The position numbers were made by a program, and so were the translations under genes. Below are positions 24,601-37,289 of a DNA stretch of 64,000 nt, piece by piece. The notes beneath the pieces were generated by a model. It searched no databases. It had not been told where the DNA came from and worked only from the letters and a program-made list of their open reading frames with translations. Position 1 is the first letter of the stretch. Every line of letters starts with the position of its first letter. Source of the stretch: Pelodera strongyloides. Its lineage: Eukaryota > Nematoda > Chromadorea > Rhabditida > Rhabditidae. The stretch is taken from positions 310,001 through 374,000 of the forward strand of contig JAANDG010000054.1 of the NCBI GenBank assembly GCA_036852015.1. The letters are read 5' to 3'.

Positions 24601-27469
24601 ATCTGTAGATGTAGATTACTCTTACCACTAGGATCTATTCATTTAGTCGACTTTGATGCACTATACTGGCACCGTCGATCATCTATGGACGACATCTGAG
24701 GGTCGTTCATTGCTCAGAAGAGTGGCAGGATATAAGGATGGAAGGAATGGAGGATCGAGCAAGCGGAGGTGAAAAGAGAGAGAGAGAGAGAGAGAGAGAG
24801 AAGGGGGAGAGATAGACATAGACAGACAGTGAGACAGAGAGATGAGACAGAGAGAGACAGAGAGAGACAGAGAGAGAGGGAGAGAGAGGAGAGAAAGAAA
24901 GAGACAGAGAAATAAAGAGAGAGCGAGAGATAGAGACAGTGAGAGAGAAGGGCGACTATATATACTATGGAGAAAATGTAATTAATCTCCAAAGAAAGTC
25001 TATCTAGAAATCATCGTCGTTCCACTCGCCGACGAAGTCGTTCTCGCAAAGGAAGAAGCAGTGGAAGTCGCTCACGAAAGAGTCGCAGCCATTCACGTAG
25101 GAAGCGGAGCAACACGAGCGCGTCGAGAAGCTCCACAACTGCCAGCTGTGCATCCAGTGTTCCAACTACGTAAGTGTTACACACGTGCTGAAAGCTTTGC
25201 CCGAATTTTACTGCAGGGCTTTACGCTCGATTGAAAATTCCTCACAGAAATTTCCTTTTGGTTTTTGGTTCAATGTAGCCAAAATTAGGAGCATAACTAT
25301 TAGATGTGAACGTGACCGTTTTTCGTTTGCAACCGCATCCATTTCTAGCTTTCGACTGGCGGTATTCCGCGACTTTTTAGCATTAGTACAATTAGTAAAA
25401 AAAATTCGGTGAAAATAAATCAAAATGTTTCAGGTCGGCATCAGGTAGTAACAGAGAAGTTAAGGTCGGTTACTCCTTGATTCCATAAAGGGTATTACGA
25501 CGGGAAATGGGTTTGCTGAATTACCTTATGCAGACAGGGGATTTCGTTGGGGGGATTGGTGCGGTGTTTTGGGTAAAAGACTTTCGGATCATTTTACTGC
25601 ACAAAAATTGGTCAATGTGAAAATGTGTATTTACTCTTTTTCTTGTTTCCAGAATGACCAATGGTACCAGTACACAATCAGCAGAGGTGGATCAGTCAGA
25701 TCGGTAAAAGTCATTTATTTTTTATTGAACGGAATAAAGGGAAAGGGGATTGAATAGGGTATATCGGAATTTTCCATCAAAACTGGTTCAAAAATTGTTC
25801 GCAATTTCTGAGAGCCAGTGGCCCAACAGGATATACTTTTGAAACTTTGCCAGAACTCTTATAAGTTGGCTTACTCTTATAGCATGGTCTAACTAAGCAA
25901 AGCTGCTTCAATAAAGCACTTGAAGCTCTGAACACTGGTTCATAAGCGAATAATCCCACAAAGGCACGGATTGAATTGGCTTAATTGCTTTCAATCTGCG
26001 TAATTGCTTCACAAATCACCAAGGCTTAGTTGGTGCTTTCTGATTCCAATTATGTATTACAGTAATGGCAAGTTGTAATTTCACAGTTCTGCTTTCCACA
26101 CAGAGCAATCCCCTCCTTTAGACATCGAATTCGTCGCACACGACTGAAATGGCACCCCGACCCGATGGAAAAATGATTGCCACGCGCCATAAGGTCGTCA
26201 ATAAAAAGGTGGGAAATACTGAACGTCAATAATTTATTACACCTGACTGAGCATATTTTTAAGCCTAGCCTTAGTGTATTAAATACGCTATGAATATTCT
26301 GCGACCGTTTAATTAAAGAAGGGTCACTTCAAATGATGGGTTTCGACTTTTATGAAACGGCAAACTTTAACATATATGCAAAGGCGGTAAGAAATCAATC
26401 AAGTGTAAACTAAGTGAATTCAAAGTGAGGCATCTAAAGCAACCATTATCTATACACTTATTCAGGTGATTTACAAAGTTCCCACTGATGCAGCTCCTCC
26501 CAAAGGAGGCCAGCGCCAGGTAAGCTACAATTTGTGCTTTTTGTTCCTTTTCCGTTTTCCCTCTTGCTTTAATGAAGAAAACATTTGCGAAGCTAGAACG
26601 CAAGAAACCCTTTCACCCGTAACATTCGTCACCTTTTTGGTAATAGAAGTCAAGCGAAATACCAGCCGGTTTTTTAAACGCATCCTGGGCAACTGTGTTC
26701 GTATTTATGCTAATTTACTCGAATTTAGTTCGATTTTTTTTATTCTAATTTCTGTTCATTTGCATAAGCATAAGAATGCTGGTGTATGCGATGCGTTTCA
26801 AAAACCGGCCAGCATTTCACTTTAAAGATAAGTCTTTCACTATTCATATGCAACCAGTATATGTTTTCAGCCCCCGTCCAGTTCCAATGATCCGAATAGC
26901 AATTGTCCCCGAGCTGAACCACCCACAAAGGTGGGAGTTTATGCCTTACTCGTGCTATTGATTGGGACGAATCCCACTGAATTTTTAACAAAAACATCAA
27001 TTATCGGGCACAAGTATCTGGGGCGCCTCACTACCAAGTTGGACTGTCTTTTGAATGGAATTTACTATGTTTTGTGGTGATTATAACGAAAATAAAAGAG
27101 TAGTTCTTTTTGTAAATTCCACGTCCTATCTTATCCTCAGAGAGGAGCAGCCTCGTGAGCTTAGCACATTGTTTGAAAGAAGAGGTGTTTAAGTAGCCCG
27201 CGAACTTACCCTTTCTGGGAATGCCCAACTTGGTAGCGAGCGGCTGCCCCTTTCAGATCCACATTGCTCAGGCAACGCTTCCGCTCAATAAGACGATGAG
27301 CACGACTGCGGCAGACATGGCCCAACATGCCAACATCCTTCATCAAATCTACAATAAGCATCTAGTTGGACGAGTATTCCCGTCACAAGTCAACTGCATA
27401 AAAGATGCACTGGGGAGTATCGTACCCGTTTGCCCGGAAGCCTTAGCTATCCGATTACCGTACACCTAG
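21621..27469 (+). CDS. Four-span membrane protein with arginine/serine-rich arms, family unknown
   Basis: Sixteen phase-consistent exons (21621-21653, 21777-21859, 22102-22197, 22359-22544, 22678-22764, 23053-23125, 23332-23485, 23812-23920, 24283-24423, 25008-25169, 25434-25464, 25653-25703, 26122-26208, 26466-26519, 26871-26930, 27257-27469) give 539 residues. Residues 12-160 are dense in RS/SR dipeptides (SRSRSRTTR, RRSRSRSGSKKR). Four hydrophobic spans follow at about 177-200, 212-233, 239-262 and 297-317, the last loop holding C268 and C277. Residues 321-375 form a second RS-rich stretch, then a hydrophilic tail. Both arms should face the cytosol. RS domains are normally substrates of SR kinases in splicing factors; here they flank a tetraspan core. 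The ATG lies 3 bases after TTTCAG, so trans-splicing is likely. I do not recognise the family. Exon 9 uses the donor at 24424, which keeps the RS frame; the donor at 24410 would meet a stop. The last exon is the least certain. Confidence 0.7.
24085..24268. mobile_element. TTAA-end MITE, copy D (intronic)
   Basis: Full copy with both TTAAAGCGAAATACCGGCC-type ends and ATGCAAAT in the core. Its right end is 14 bases from exon 9 of the RS tetraspan gene, so it supplies part of that intron's 3' region. Confidence 0.85.
24773..24950. repeat. GA-rich microsatellite
   Basis: A long purine tract of GAGAGA with interspersed CAGACA, within an intron of the RS tetraspan gene. Confidence 0.85.
26650..26825. 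mobile_element. TTAA-end MITE, copy E (intronic)
   Basis: Ends AAGCGAAATACCAGCCGG and CCGGCCAGCATTTCACTTTAA, with ATTTGCAT in the core. It lies in an intron of the RS tetraspan gene. Confidence 0.8.
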
Positions 27470-29071
27470 GATTTACCAAAACCGTATTTCATGGTCTAGA
27501 CGGCGATCGCACAACGATCGCACAACCCTAACAGACCCGTTTTCAGCCCGCTTCCGAAAAATCGACCGCGCCCACGAATATCGATTAACAATATGAGGAA
27601 TACGGAAGCATAATTTAACCAGTTTAGCCCCGCCCCCAAACAATATTGATTATTAATATGTAGATTGTATGGTGAAGTGGGTAGATCTATGTGCATTCCG
27701 TAGTGGTGTATATATATTGTTCCCATTCTCATGAATGTGCAGAGTCTATCCGCGTACGCCTATGATTGAGGTAGACTGGAAGTTCCCTTACCAAATTCCG
27801 TTTTGAATCTACCGTAGTCGTAAAAATTGGGTAAACTTCCAGAGATCCTCTGTTGTGTAAGTGCCTGAATGTTAACCTAACCCCTCTTGTGTTTTCCTCG
27901 AGTATTATTCCATTGACTGTGTGTGTTTTTGAAGTGTATGTGTTACGTGAAAATAAAGATGGATGATACACGGGAATTACATTTGTTTGTTTGTTTGTTT
28001 GTTAGTGTGACACCTCAAGCACCGTAATCCGCAGGAACAATAATTTTGAACTTTCTCCTAACTTGCCCCCGCTTCCGATCCTTCAAAAATCCAAACATTT
28101 GATACCCAAATATTATACTTACTCTATTTGCTTCTTTTCCAAGATTCCCCGTACAGCTTCACTCCTTGTCCAACATTTTTAGTCTCTTTAATAAAGCACT
28201 TCGTGTTTCAAAGGTTCTCGTTTGTGAAAAGTTGTTAGTCTTTTGTCTGTGAAGGGAGAGGAACTTGCACCTGGCAGTGGCTACGAGAAGAATAGCCAAC
28301 TTCCTATTTAGGAATTATTGCAGCCGAATTCCCCTCTCAATTCGTTGAATATAATGCCTACTTTTTAGTTTTTGGATAAATTAATTAAAGATGAGGATGG
28401 AAGCGAGCAAATTCAATTATCGATACTTAACTATTGTTAAAAACGATTTACGTCTGCAAGACTGGAAGTCATCGTTATGTGGCCAAAAAAACCTCGCCGA
28501 CTAAGTAACACTCTTGTAAAACTCTACATCTATTTAGCATATATTGTCCATGTTGTCCATGTAATTACGCTTGTTATGTAATTTTGAATGTGCACAAATC
28601 TGTTATAAAAAGTGATATTCAAACAAATTTATTGTTCCACAGTAAAAACATTCAGTCGAGATCAGTTTTATGGCAGTTATTAAGACACTATCATATAGTG
28701 AGTAAATCTAAATATGCACTAACTACAGACTACAGACACATAATTCATTATAGAAGTAATAAATTATTAATATAATAATCATATTAGTTTAGCGGTTGCA
28801 GTGACGTGATTGACACACTGGAAAGCTTAAGGCTAGGCATACTTGTCCATTACATAAGCGCAACAGTATTAGTAATTTTGGACCAACGTAATCAAAGTTT
28901 CATAGTATTTTCGTTAACCTCACAATAAAATTCTTCACAGCGCTATATCGCTATATGTTGAATTATTATCGAAAGCTCTTCACACTAAGTTATTGAAAGT
29001 TTAATCGTCTGACAGTAAATTTAAATAAGCTCATAACTGGCAGATGTCCCGTAGATGTCCCCGTAGCTCCT
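27470..29071. other. Convergent intergenic region
   Basis: Between the RS tetraspan stop and the 3' end of acyltransferase copy 2. An AATAAA at 27952-27957 may end the former gene. No coding exon is seen in the rest. Confidence 0.5.
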
Positions 29072-29077
29072 TTTATT
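29072..29077 (-). terminator. Poly(A) signal of acyltransferase copy 2
   Basis: AATAAA on the minus strand, 32 bases beyond the stop codon. Confidence 0.65.
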
Positions 29078-29108
29078 ATGTAAATTTCCATAATTACCAT
29101 AACTTGGC

Positions 29109-31206
29109 CTATAAACCAAGTTTTGCAGCCAATTGTGAGGAAAGATTTCCCAGTGGGGATTCTACGAAAAGATAGAATATGGCAGCTCCCGTGAAGGACA
29201 TTACAGCAACGAGAGGCAGGACGGCCAGAAGTGCTACAGCATTCGTTGCATTCTGCAGGTACGGTAGGTAGTTGAGGATATAGATGAGAGGCATGTGCAG
29301 GAGGTACGCATTGAACACGAGCCGGGCCAGCACAGTCCAATACGGAGAGACGGAGACACTGAAAAGAGAAAATATAAGGATTATTATTCTGAACTTATAT
29401 TTGAGCGCATTTGTTGAATAAATAAAATAATATGAAGCATGTAAATATAGGTATTTACCTTTCTTTTTGATAGTAGAGAGAAGCGATCATCATTACAATA
29501 GCCAGTGCAAAGACTGTTCTGAAGACTGCAGTGTATGTTGTATTGTAGATATTCGAATCCATTGCTGGGTACCAATATTCAGGCAGAATTGCATATACAG
29601 TAGCCACAGCCAGTGAGAGTCCAGAAAGGAAAAGAACACGCGCACGGACAGAGCTCAGCTCAACCTGCAAAAGGTACGGTAAAGGTAGAGTAGGATAGTG
29701 TTAACATTAGGATTAACATAAGGAATTAATCATTCATATAGTTAATGATCTAATGATTTACCTTAATGTACATGGTGGCGTATCCCATAAGCATTCCAAT
29801 GAGAAAAGGTCCACATTTAGTGTAGGGTCGGGCATACATGTCCCAGAGTCCAGCATAGACCTGCGCCATTTCTTCGCGGCTCACATCAGGGTAGTAGATG
29901 AACTGAAATATAATAAAGTAATGATTTTCTTAGTGCATTTGTGAATTATCCTTACCTTAGCCTTAGAGAGGTAAGAGGGTAAGAGGGGGAGGTAAATTAT
30001 TCAGCGCTAAATAACTAATTTACAAGTGATACAGTTTGATGATAGAATACCTACCGGAATATCAACATCCGACTTGTTGCAGACACCGTAGGCAGTACAG
30101 TATGCAGCACGAATAAGGCAGGATAAAATAATGGCAGATGTTGAGATAAAAACTCCGAGTTTAGTAGATTTGTAGAGAATATGGAGTACAAAGGGAGCTA
30201 GGACGTAGAGTTGCATGTCAAGACCCAGATACCTAAATATGGAAATGTTTAGGACAATTGTTCGTTTACGCCTTGTTTTTGCAATTAGTTTTACGGAACA
30301 GATGTTTTGTGATGCAGTCTTATTAAAGGGATAACTGATTTGCATAACAACTGACCACAAATATCCCATGCAAGTTGGTGTGGACTGCCAATTTCCAAAG
30401 AAAGTCAAATGAGAAAGAACTCCGCTTACACCGCAGTCGGAAATCATTGTAGAGTAGTATCTGGAAATAATATATGGTTTTGATCGACATTGCAAGACAA
30501 TTAGAACAGCAGATCTACAGTAACCATATAATTGATATACAGTAATCCAAAGAGATCTACCGTACCTTGGCAGGAGCATCTCTGTGATTGGTCCGATAGC
30601 GATGTATACGAAGACTGCTACAGAAGGGATAAGTCGGAGTACGCGACGGAATATGAAAGACTGATAATGTTGGAGGAATGGTTTATCAGCAGATCTCAGC
30701 CAAGATCTGGCAGCGAGAAGGCCTGACAGAACCAGGAAGACTTCGACTCCCAGAGCCGAATTGCCCAGCAGTGCCCCGAATAGTGGGTGGGTATGCACTG
30801 CGTTCTTCCATGTTTCCGATGAGGGCAGTCTATCCAACACGTCCGCCCGACCTTCCGATCCCGTATGATTCAGCATCACCCAAAAGATGGCCACCACTCT
30901 GCAAAGGATGTATTGATTAGTTCATGTTTGATATCGATTGATATCATCTTATGTTACTTCTAATTGCTGTCTATCGATTATAATTGCATTCTCACCTGAA
31001 TACATCCAGAACATTGAGTCGAGACTGTCTTGAGGTAAACAGTTCTTCAATAGACCTTGTCAGTGATAATGATCTGAAGGCCGATTTCGGGGCAATTGTT
31101 CCGATAATTACAATTATTGCCCAGGCCATTAGAGGGGTGAGGGCCATGTGGATCGAGTTGGGAAGGAAGGAATTCAGAATACATTGCTTTGATTCGGTTG
31201 CATTTG
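29109..31206 (-). repeat. Right arm of the large inverted duplication
   Basis: Reverse complement of 17862-19924, including introns. The two arms are separated by about 9.2 kb holding the RS tetraspan gene. Confidence 0.9.
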
Positions 31207-31297
31207 GATCGGAATATCCGTGTAGTAGTTCGTACATTGGATGCACGTCCATAATATTGATTTTTAGTGAATGCTCGAAGAGGATATCGATCGACAT
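29109..31297 (-). CDS. Acyltransferase-3 family membrane protein (RHY-1/NRF-6/OAC-like), copy 2
   Basis: Seven exons on the minus strand (31297-30996, 30898-30566, 30460-30356, 30232-30055, 29902-29762, 29664-29459, 29358-29109) give 504 residues. Exons 2-7 have exactly the lengths of copy 1 and nearly the same sequence, keeping the WVMLNHTG, LGVEVFLVLSG and WYLGLDMQLY motifs. The N-terminal about 35 residues (MSIDILFEHSLKINIMDV...) are unrelated in detail to copy 1, although both start soon after an AG acceptor, so trans-splicing is again likely. Intron sequences are also conserved, which means the duplication is recent or kept alike by gene conversion. Both copies are open and presumably active. 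The exact substrate is unknown. Confidence 0.88.
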
Positions 31298-33207
31298 TTT
31301 AGCACACAAATTGTATATGGAGAGGAGATTCCTGAAATTTGTTTCTTGAGTTCTGCTTCCCAAGTTTTCTCTATCAGATCGAGCAATGTTTAGATACCAC
31401 CTTTGCATTCGCACCATTTGAGAGGGGGGAATAGAGAAGGGAGAGAGAGGGGGAGAGAGAGCAAGAGAGAGAGAGACATAGAACATGGACAAGCATAGGA
31501 AACAATCAATTTAAAAATTGTTTCATTTGATAGCCTAATATTAATGTTCACTAATTCATAAGTGCCATTATCTTCAAGCTTGCAGGAGAGCCCTTTTTGA
31601 GTGGGCGGAGCCCACTACCAAGCTCCGCCTATTCAGGCTAGATCCACTCCGGCTGTGCAATATTAGCGTTCAGAAATTAAGAATCAAATCGGCTTGCATG
31701 GAAATTAGAGACATTATTTATTCGTATCATATCTTACAAGAGTAAGTTTAGAAACCGTGAAGTGTAAAGAAACAAATAACAAATTGTCTAATTATGTACG
31801 CCTAGACACAATTGACTGCAATGTGTTTTTTCCGCTCAGCATTGGTATTATATTGTTAGTACAGCGAATAACAAAGGGAAATTATTAACCAAAAATAGGT
31901 CCCTGTGATCTGAGTGAATACCTAAATGAGGTTGAACTTACCTTGAACCCAGTATTATACTTATACGAGACTGGGCGGAGCAAGTTTTTTGAGGAGATAG
32001 TCACTGTATCAGAGTTTCAGATTCTCACGTAGTATCTCTCGATCTCCGCCCCTTCTTGTAAACCTGTAGCTATGGCCACAAACTACAAGATCTGATGTGG
32101 AATATCAACGGGATGATAAATTGTAAGGAAAAGGTGATCCTACAATGATGACAATACGGATATCACTCAATAATGTTGCGCAACCATAACTCGATGGGTG
32201 CCACCGGCGCATACACTATTTTATGAGTGCAATCTACTATGCAGGCTCTTTTGATGCTCTAGTATTACATCAAGATTTCAGACTGCGATAAAAAAAGAAA
32301 AGAAAAAGAGGGGATTCTTCGTTGTGGTGTCAGCATACGGTAGTTCATTTCACAGAGAGAACAAAATCACTTATTTGCACGTAGTAGGAAGTACGTGACG
32401 TACGGCCTAAAGAGATGTGTAGTTTTTTATCGTTGCTTCCGAATTTGCACGCAGGCCACTTTACTCGTTGAAATAGTCCATTTTTATACACGAGAATTTC
32501 ACGTGGAGGTTTTGTCTTGAAGTTGGGTAGTGTCATACATCGTCTGTTTAGTTTAAGGCAATAGACCGTATTTACATAATATGCGAAAACCTCATAAGTT
32601 ATTAATGCCCTTCGTATGTTCCTATCCATACCGGACTTAGGTTGTAAGGGTAAATAGCGCCACGGGTTCTATGTAACTGACGTTTCTCTGTATGTTTTTT
32701 AAACTGTACCTTTCTTCAAGCGTCCTCTGAACATTTCTTGGAACATTCAAATTTAAAAATTCAACTACTGTATCCTGAACATTGATCGATTTCCTTCTAT
32801 TCGTCGACCGTAACCCTTTGTTAGTGCAGAAACTTCCTTGTTTGGGAAGGTATTCTGATTCTGAAGACGTGCCTCTTATCATTCCTTTTTTTGGTTCTTC
32901 GGGAGAAAAAACACACAACCATACACTCTTTGTGCACAGTTTTACCCCTCAATAATCAGCATTTGCACGTAAGTCAAGATTAAAAGAGGAAGTATTTTTA
33001 GAGGCGAACCAGTACACAAAATGAAGAGTTGGAATCATTTGAATGGGGGTGAAATGATAAAAAAAAAACTACGATAATAGCCCGATCATTGGCATAGACA
33101 AAGACAATCTATTAGTATGTAGAACGGAGGTTTTAATCTTGACTTGCGGAAGTAAATTATGCACTCTTGAAAAGAAGTCAGCAGGGGTTCTTCGTCGAGT
33201 ACTTATT

Positions 33208-33382
33208 TTAAAGCGAAATAGCGCCCGGTTATTGAAACGTATCGTGAACACTTGCATTTTATTTATCTTGTGCAAATAAACATTAGAATAAAAAAGCGCG
33301 CTAAATTCGTAAATTAGCATAAATACGTAAGAACTCGGTTGCCCGCGATGCGTTTCAAAAACCGGCCACCATTTCGCTTTAA
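33208..33382. mobile_element. TTAA-end MITE, copy F
   Basis: Ends TTAAAGCGAAATAGCGCCCGG and CCGGCCACCATTTCGCTTTAA. A partial repeat TATTTCGCTTTAAGCTT follows immediately. Confidence 0.8.
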
Positions 33383-36022
33383 GCTTGTGTATAGCTTGTG
33401 TATTTCGCTTTAAGCTTATATATACATGCGCACAATGTATCGTTACTAAATGTAATGAGCAACTCAGAGAAAGAACTAGCCGGTCCCCCCCCCATCTCGT
33501 TGTCGTACTTATCTCTTATCTTACGTATCTTACAATGCTATGCAGCAACTTAATATAAAGTAATTGGCTAAAACATTCAAGTTCGCTAGTATATAGCTCA
33601 AAAATCGTCCTTTCTCTGCCCACTTGTTTTTATTATTTTCTGCAGAAGAAGGCACTTCATATCAGCAGTCACATTTATTGACACGGAACCATTTTTTGCT
33701 GTTTTTAGTAGAAATTTCAAAAACAACGTTGGCTTTCTCGTGATGTGAAACTAAAAAATAAGTCACTGTTTATATTTACGTCCGACAAGTCATACACACA
33801 TGCGGCAGGCTGCAGGTTCTCTTTGCAAAATTGAGATAACACCTTTTTCTGTATATTCCAAATGACCCGTGCAACAATATTATAGGGAAGTTTATTGATC
33901 TTTGCACACTTATTAGAAGTTCGAATCTTTTATTTTTTACAATTAATGATCAAACAACATTTTAGCGTAGTCTTACAATTAGATTCAAGAGCCTTCTAAT
34001 GGGTGCAACGACTTTTCGATAAAAGGTCTCTCTGACACTGATGTTCTGCTTATCACATTTATGCCCAGTTTCTGACTTTGAAAGCACTTTTGCAGGAGGT
34101 TCCTCAATGAACTAAAAATTTGATCCCGTTGACCATCCAAGAAAGTAAACAGTCAGTATCGCGCAGCGATAAAAGGGACATATGGCGCATTTGGAAGGGT
34201 GTGGAAAGTGTGCCAAAGGTGCGCCATCCTTTCGCGCGAACCTGGGGCGTGCTCGACTCTAAACTGCGTGCTCAATGTAAGCTAACTGATATCATATTTC
34301 GCATAGTGTTCATTTCTAGACACCGAAACGCATACTTTCCCACTAGTTGCAAAACATAGACCAGCTTATGATTAGAGCACAGATTGCTTATATTCCTGGA
34401 TTGCGGTCACTTATTTTCAGTTCACGAAGCAATGTTGACCGTTGGTTGTTTTCTATCAAATCAAGCAAATGATCAAGCTGTCACTCAAAAAAAATAGACA
34501 GTCCACCGGAACGGACTAAAGGTCGACACATCTCGAATATTTTGGATTGAGCGGATATAGAGGGAGGTTGCCAGGACCCAGGACACACGGGGACAGTCAT
34601 AGTTATCTACAACACTCAATGTCCTGAGGGCGAGGGAGGGCTTCGAGCTGCGACAGTCACTTTAAAATGTTATTTTCTGCACCCAGGGAACGTTTTCCCG
34701 AGGTCGGGTATGATTATGGCCTCAGAGATAAGGGATAAGGTAGAAAACACTCCATTGTCTTCTAGAAGAGAGCCGGTGCACTTTGAAAGTACCATATTCT
34801 GTGAACGAACCATCATTGACTAAGGGAGGACTCTGGCTCATTTACCGTAGTTTTTGTTACTACCGCCTTCAAAAATAATCCCGATATTAGTCACACACAA
34901 AAAAACTTCCCCATTGTGCAAGGAGCGCGGTTGGTTCCATTTTTTCAGGAAGAGAAAATTGAAAAAAAAAAGAAGATTGGTCATTGGCCGAGAGCCACAA
35001 GAAAAACTGACAATCCAGTTATAAAGGAACGAGAAATCATCTTTCCCAAAAAAAATTAAAGATAGGATTTTGAGGTTGGGTGTATATGGCACAAAGTCCA
35101 AACATAATAATGCACAAATTTTTACTGTTATCATAGCAGAGGATACATAGGATTTGCTTATCATATGCAAATTTTCCAAAAAGGCTAGCATTTCGCTTTA
35201 AAAAGAGTAACTGTAGCGTGCGCTAGCATTCACGTTACGGAAGTAGACTTCGCTTAAATTGTTCCGTTTTGGAGATAAAAGAGTGCATTAGCACAAATTT
35301 GAATATTCTATGTAAGAGCACGATGTATGTCTCAATTCGTAAAGATTTTCATCTACGTTACAGACTTTTCATAAATATGGAAAGACGCCTCAGGCGGTGT
35401 AGCCGTTTTGTATACGTATATTTAGTTTTGCTTAAACGTACTAGCGTAACGACCATCTAATGTCGAGTACACACAAATTTCTTTTACGAGTTTGTTTTCT
35501 ACCGTTCACCTTCTTACGTGACAATTCACACGTTTTAAAGTTTACGTGTTTTTTCCAAAGTCAAAACAGAACTAAAACCTGACGCAACAACTATCAACCC
35601 TCCAAAAAAACGCATGCGGTCACCACTGGTCAGCTAATGGTTAATCATCATTTGTGTTTTCTAGTCTCCCGTTCTCCCTACATGATCTTCGCACTACCGT
35701 ATGACGAGAGACGCGCGAAGCGCGAATGATAACGCAGAGCAGAGAACGCACACGAGAGATGCACTATGATATTATCACTCTGGGAGCGCTTATGTTTCAA
35801 GTGTTTGAGATAAAGGATAATAAACTAATGAAATACTGGTCTCCATTTTGTTTCACCTATTTATATTCTAGTTCTTTGAAATAATTGTTCAGTATTTATT
35901 CGCGTAAAAATAATCATATTTAAAAAGCTCACAATTAAAGTTATGATTACAATCAATTTATTTGGTGCCCGCTGGGATTATGGTAGGCCTTGGTAGGCCG
36001 AATACGTGGGTCTTTTCTTTCC

Positions 36023-36165
36023 AGTGGCCGTATGCACGAACGCCCCGGGAAGCTCCCAGCCTCCCAGTGGATGGTGAGAGATAGAGAGGGATCAGACGAA
36101 ACATAGAGGCACAGAGACAAATTCTCCCACCCTGGGGGTGCCCGATGTTCGCGCATACGGACACA
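36023..36165. mobile_element. CAG-flanked MITE, copy M3
   Basis: Ends CAGTGGCCGTATGCACGAAC and GTTCGCGCATACGGACACAG; inner AGCTCCCAGCCTCCCAGTGG arm as in the other copies. Confidence 0.8.
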
Positions 36166-37243
36166 GGAGACTTAATTTCCACGAGTCTGGTCTAGAGCCT
36201 TGCATTCGCGATAAGTGGTCAAAATTTTATCGTGATAAGCGGGTCACGAAAGAGAGAAGCGCGCGCGCGAACTGCCTCTTATCGTGTAAGGAGAAAACGG
36301 CTCTTCGCGCGAACAGAAATTTCGCGCCAGGAGCTAATAATTTCTTGACGATAAGCTGTCTGGTTATCGTAACCAATTTAATGCTAAACCCTTGCAAATT
36401 TCAACGTGTTATTTCAGTTCATTGGAAAGAGCTTCGAAAAGTGAATAACTAGACCTAGTTCCATTTTCGCTACTTTTCCGTTTTTAGTGTTTTATAACAG
36501 ATCTAACTATTGATAAAGAACTTTACTACAGCGCAAGCTAGTATACATCAGCTCAAATTTGCTTGTGGTACGCCGGTTATCATTTTTAGCCTAAAGAAAT
36601 TATCTCCAAAGTCTGAAGTCCTTATGCAAATGAACCGGCTCCACGTGCCAATATTCAAATGTTGTACACAGGAATATACAAAGGGAGGGGCAGAGAATTC
36701 CCTAAACAGTGACGCGTACGTAATCTACAATTTTGTAGGACACCTAAAAATGGGGCTTGCGGGTTTGGGTAAAGAACATCGGGTTCTGAGACCCAAATCT
36801 ACAAAAGTTACTCGCAAAGAGTAAAAGGCAAAAGGTTCTTTTTGTGTGTCATCAGATCCCAAGTATTGCGCCTAGGTCGTTAGGTGAATTTAGCCACTGA
36901 CGTAACCCTGGGACTGTGCAGTGCACCCCAATGTGTGTTAGTGACGATAGTGTCCGCTACCAGGTTTCGCTTCATGTCCCTTATTACCGTTTTTCTGTTT
37001 TAACAAGTATTTTTGTTTTAATTGTGTATGTTTGTGCGTACCTTTACGGTGTAATAAATTATTATTATTATTATTATTTTATTTAAGACAAGGACAGGGC
37101 AGATAAAACAATATTGAATAAGAAGGCGAATAAAAAGATGCATGTTTATCCTGGTGCACATAACGACACTTTACTGCAGTAGAACATTTATTGCGAACAC
37201 TAAAAATGTGTTACCATAAGATAAGCTTTGACGACATAAGCTC

Positions 37244-37249
37244 TTTATT
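37244..37249 (-). terminator. Poly(A) signal of the ribokinase gene
   Basis: AATAAA on the minus strand, about 40 bases beyond the stop codon. Confidence 0.7.
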
Positions 37250-37289
37250 CTTCTAATATTGTTAAACAAAATCAATGAACACGATGAAT

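Larger units (their letters stand above)
31300..37240. other. Long intergenic region upstream of acyltransferase copy 2
   Basis: No gene recognised. It contains a GA-rich tract (31430-31480), a TTAA MITE (33208-33382), a lone TTAA-MITE right end near 35175-35200, a CAG-flanked MITE (36023-36165), a cluster of GATA-type motifs (36205-36370) and an ATT microsatellite (about 37057-37080). Two adjacent minus-strand frames (32918-32637 and 32629-32345) are open but match nothing I know. Confidence 0.5.
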
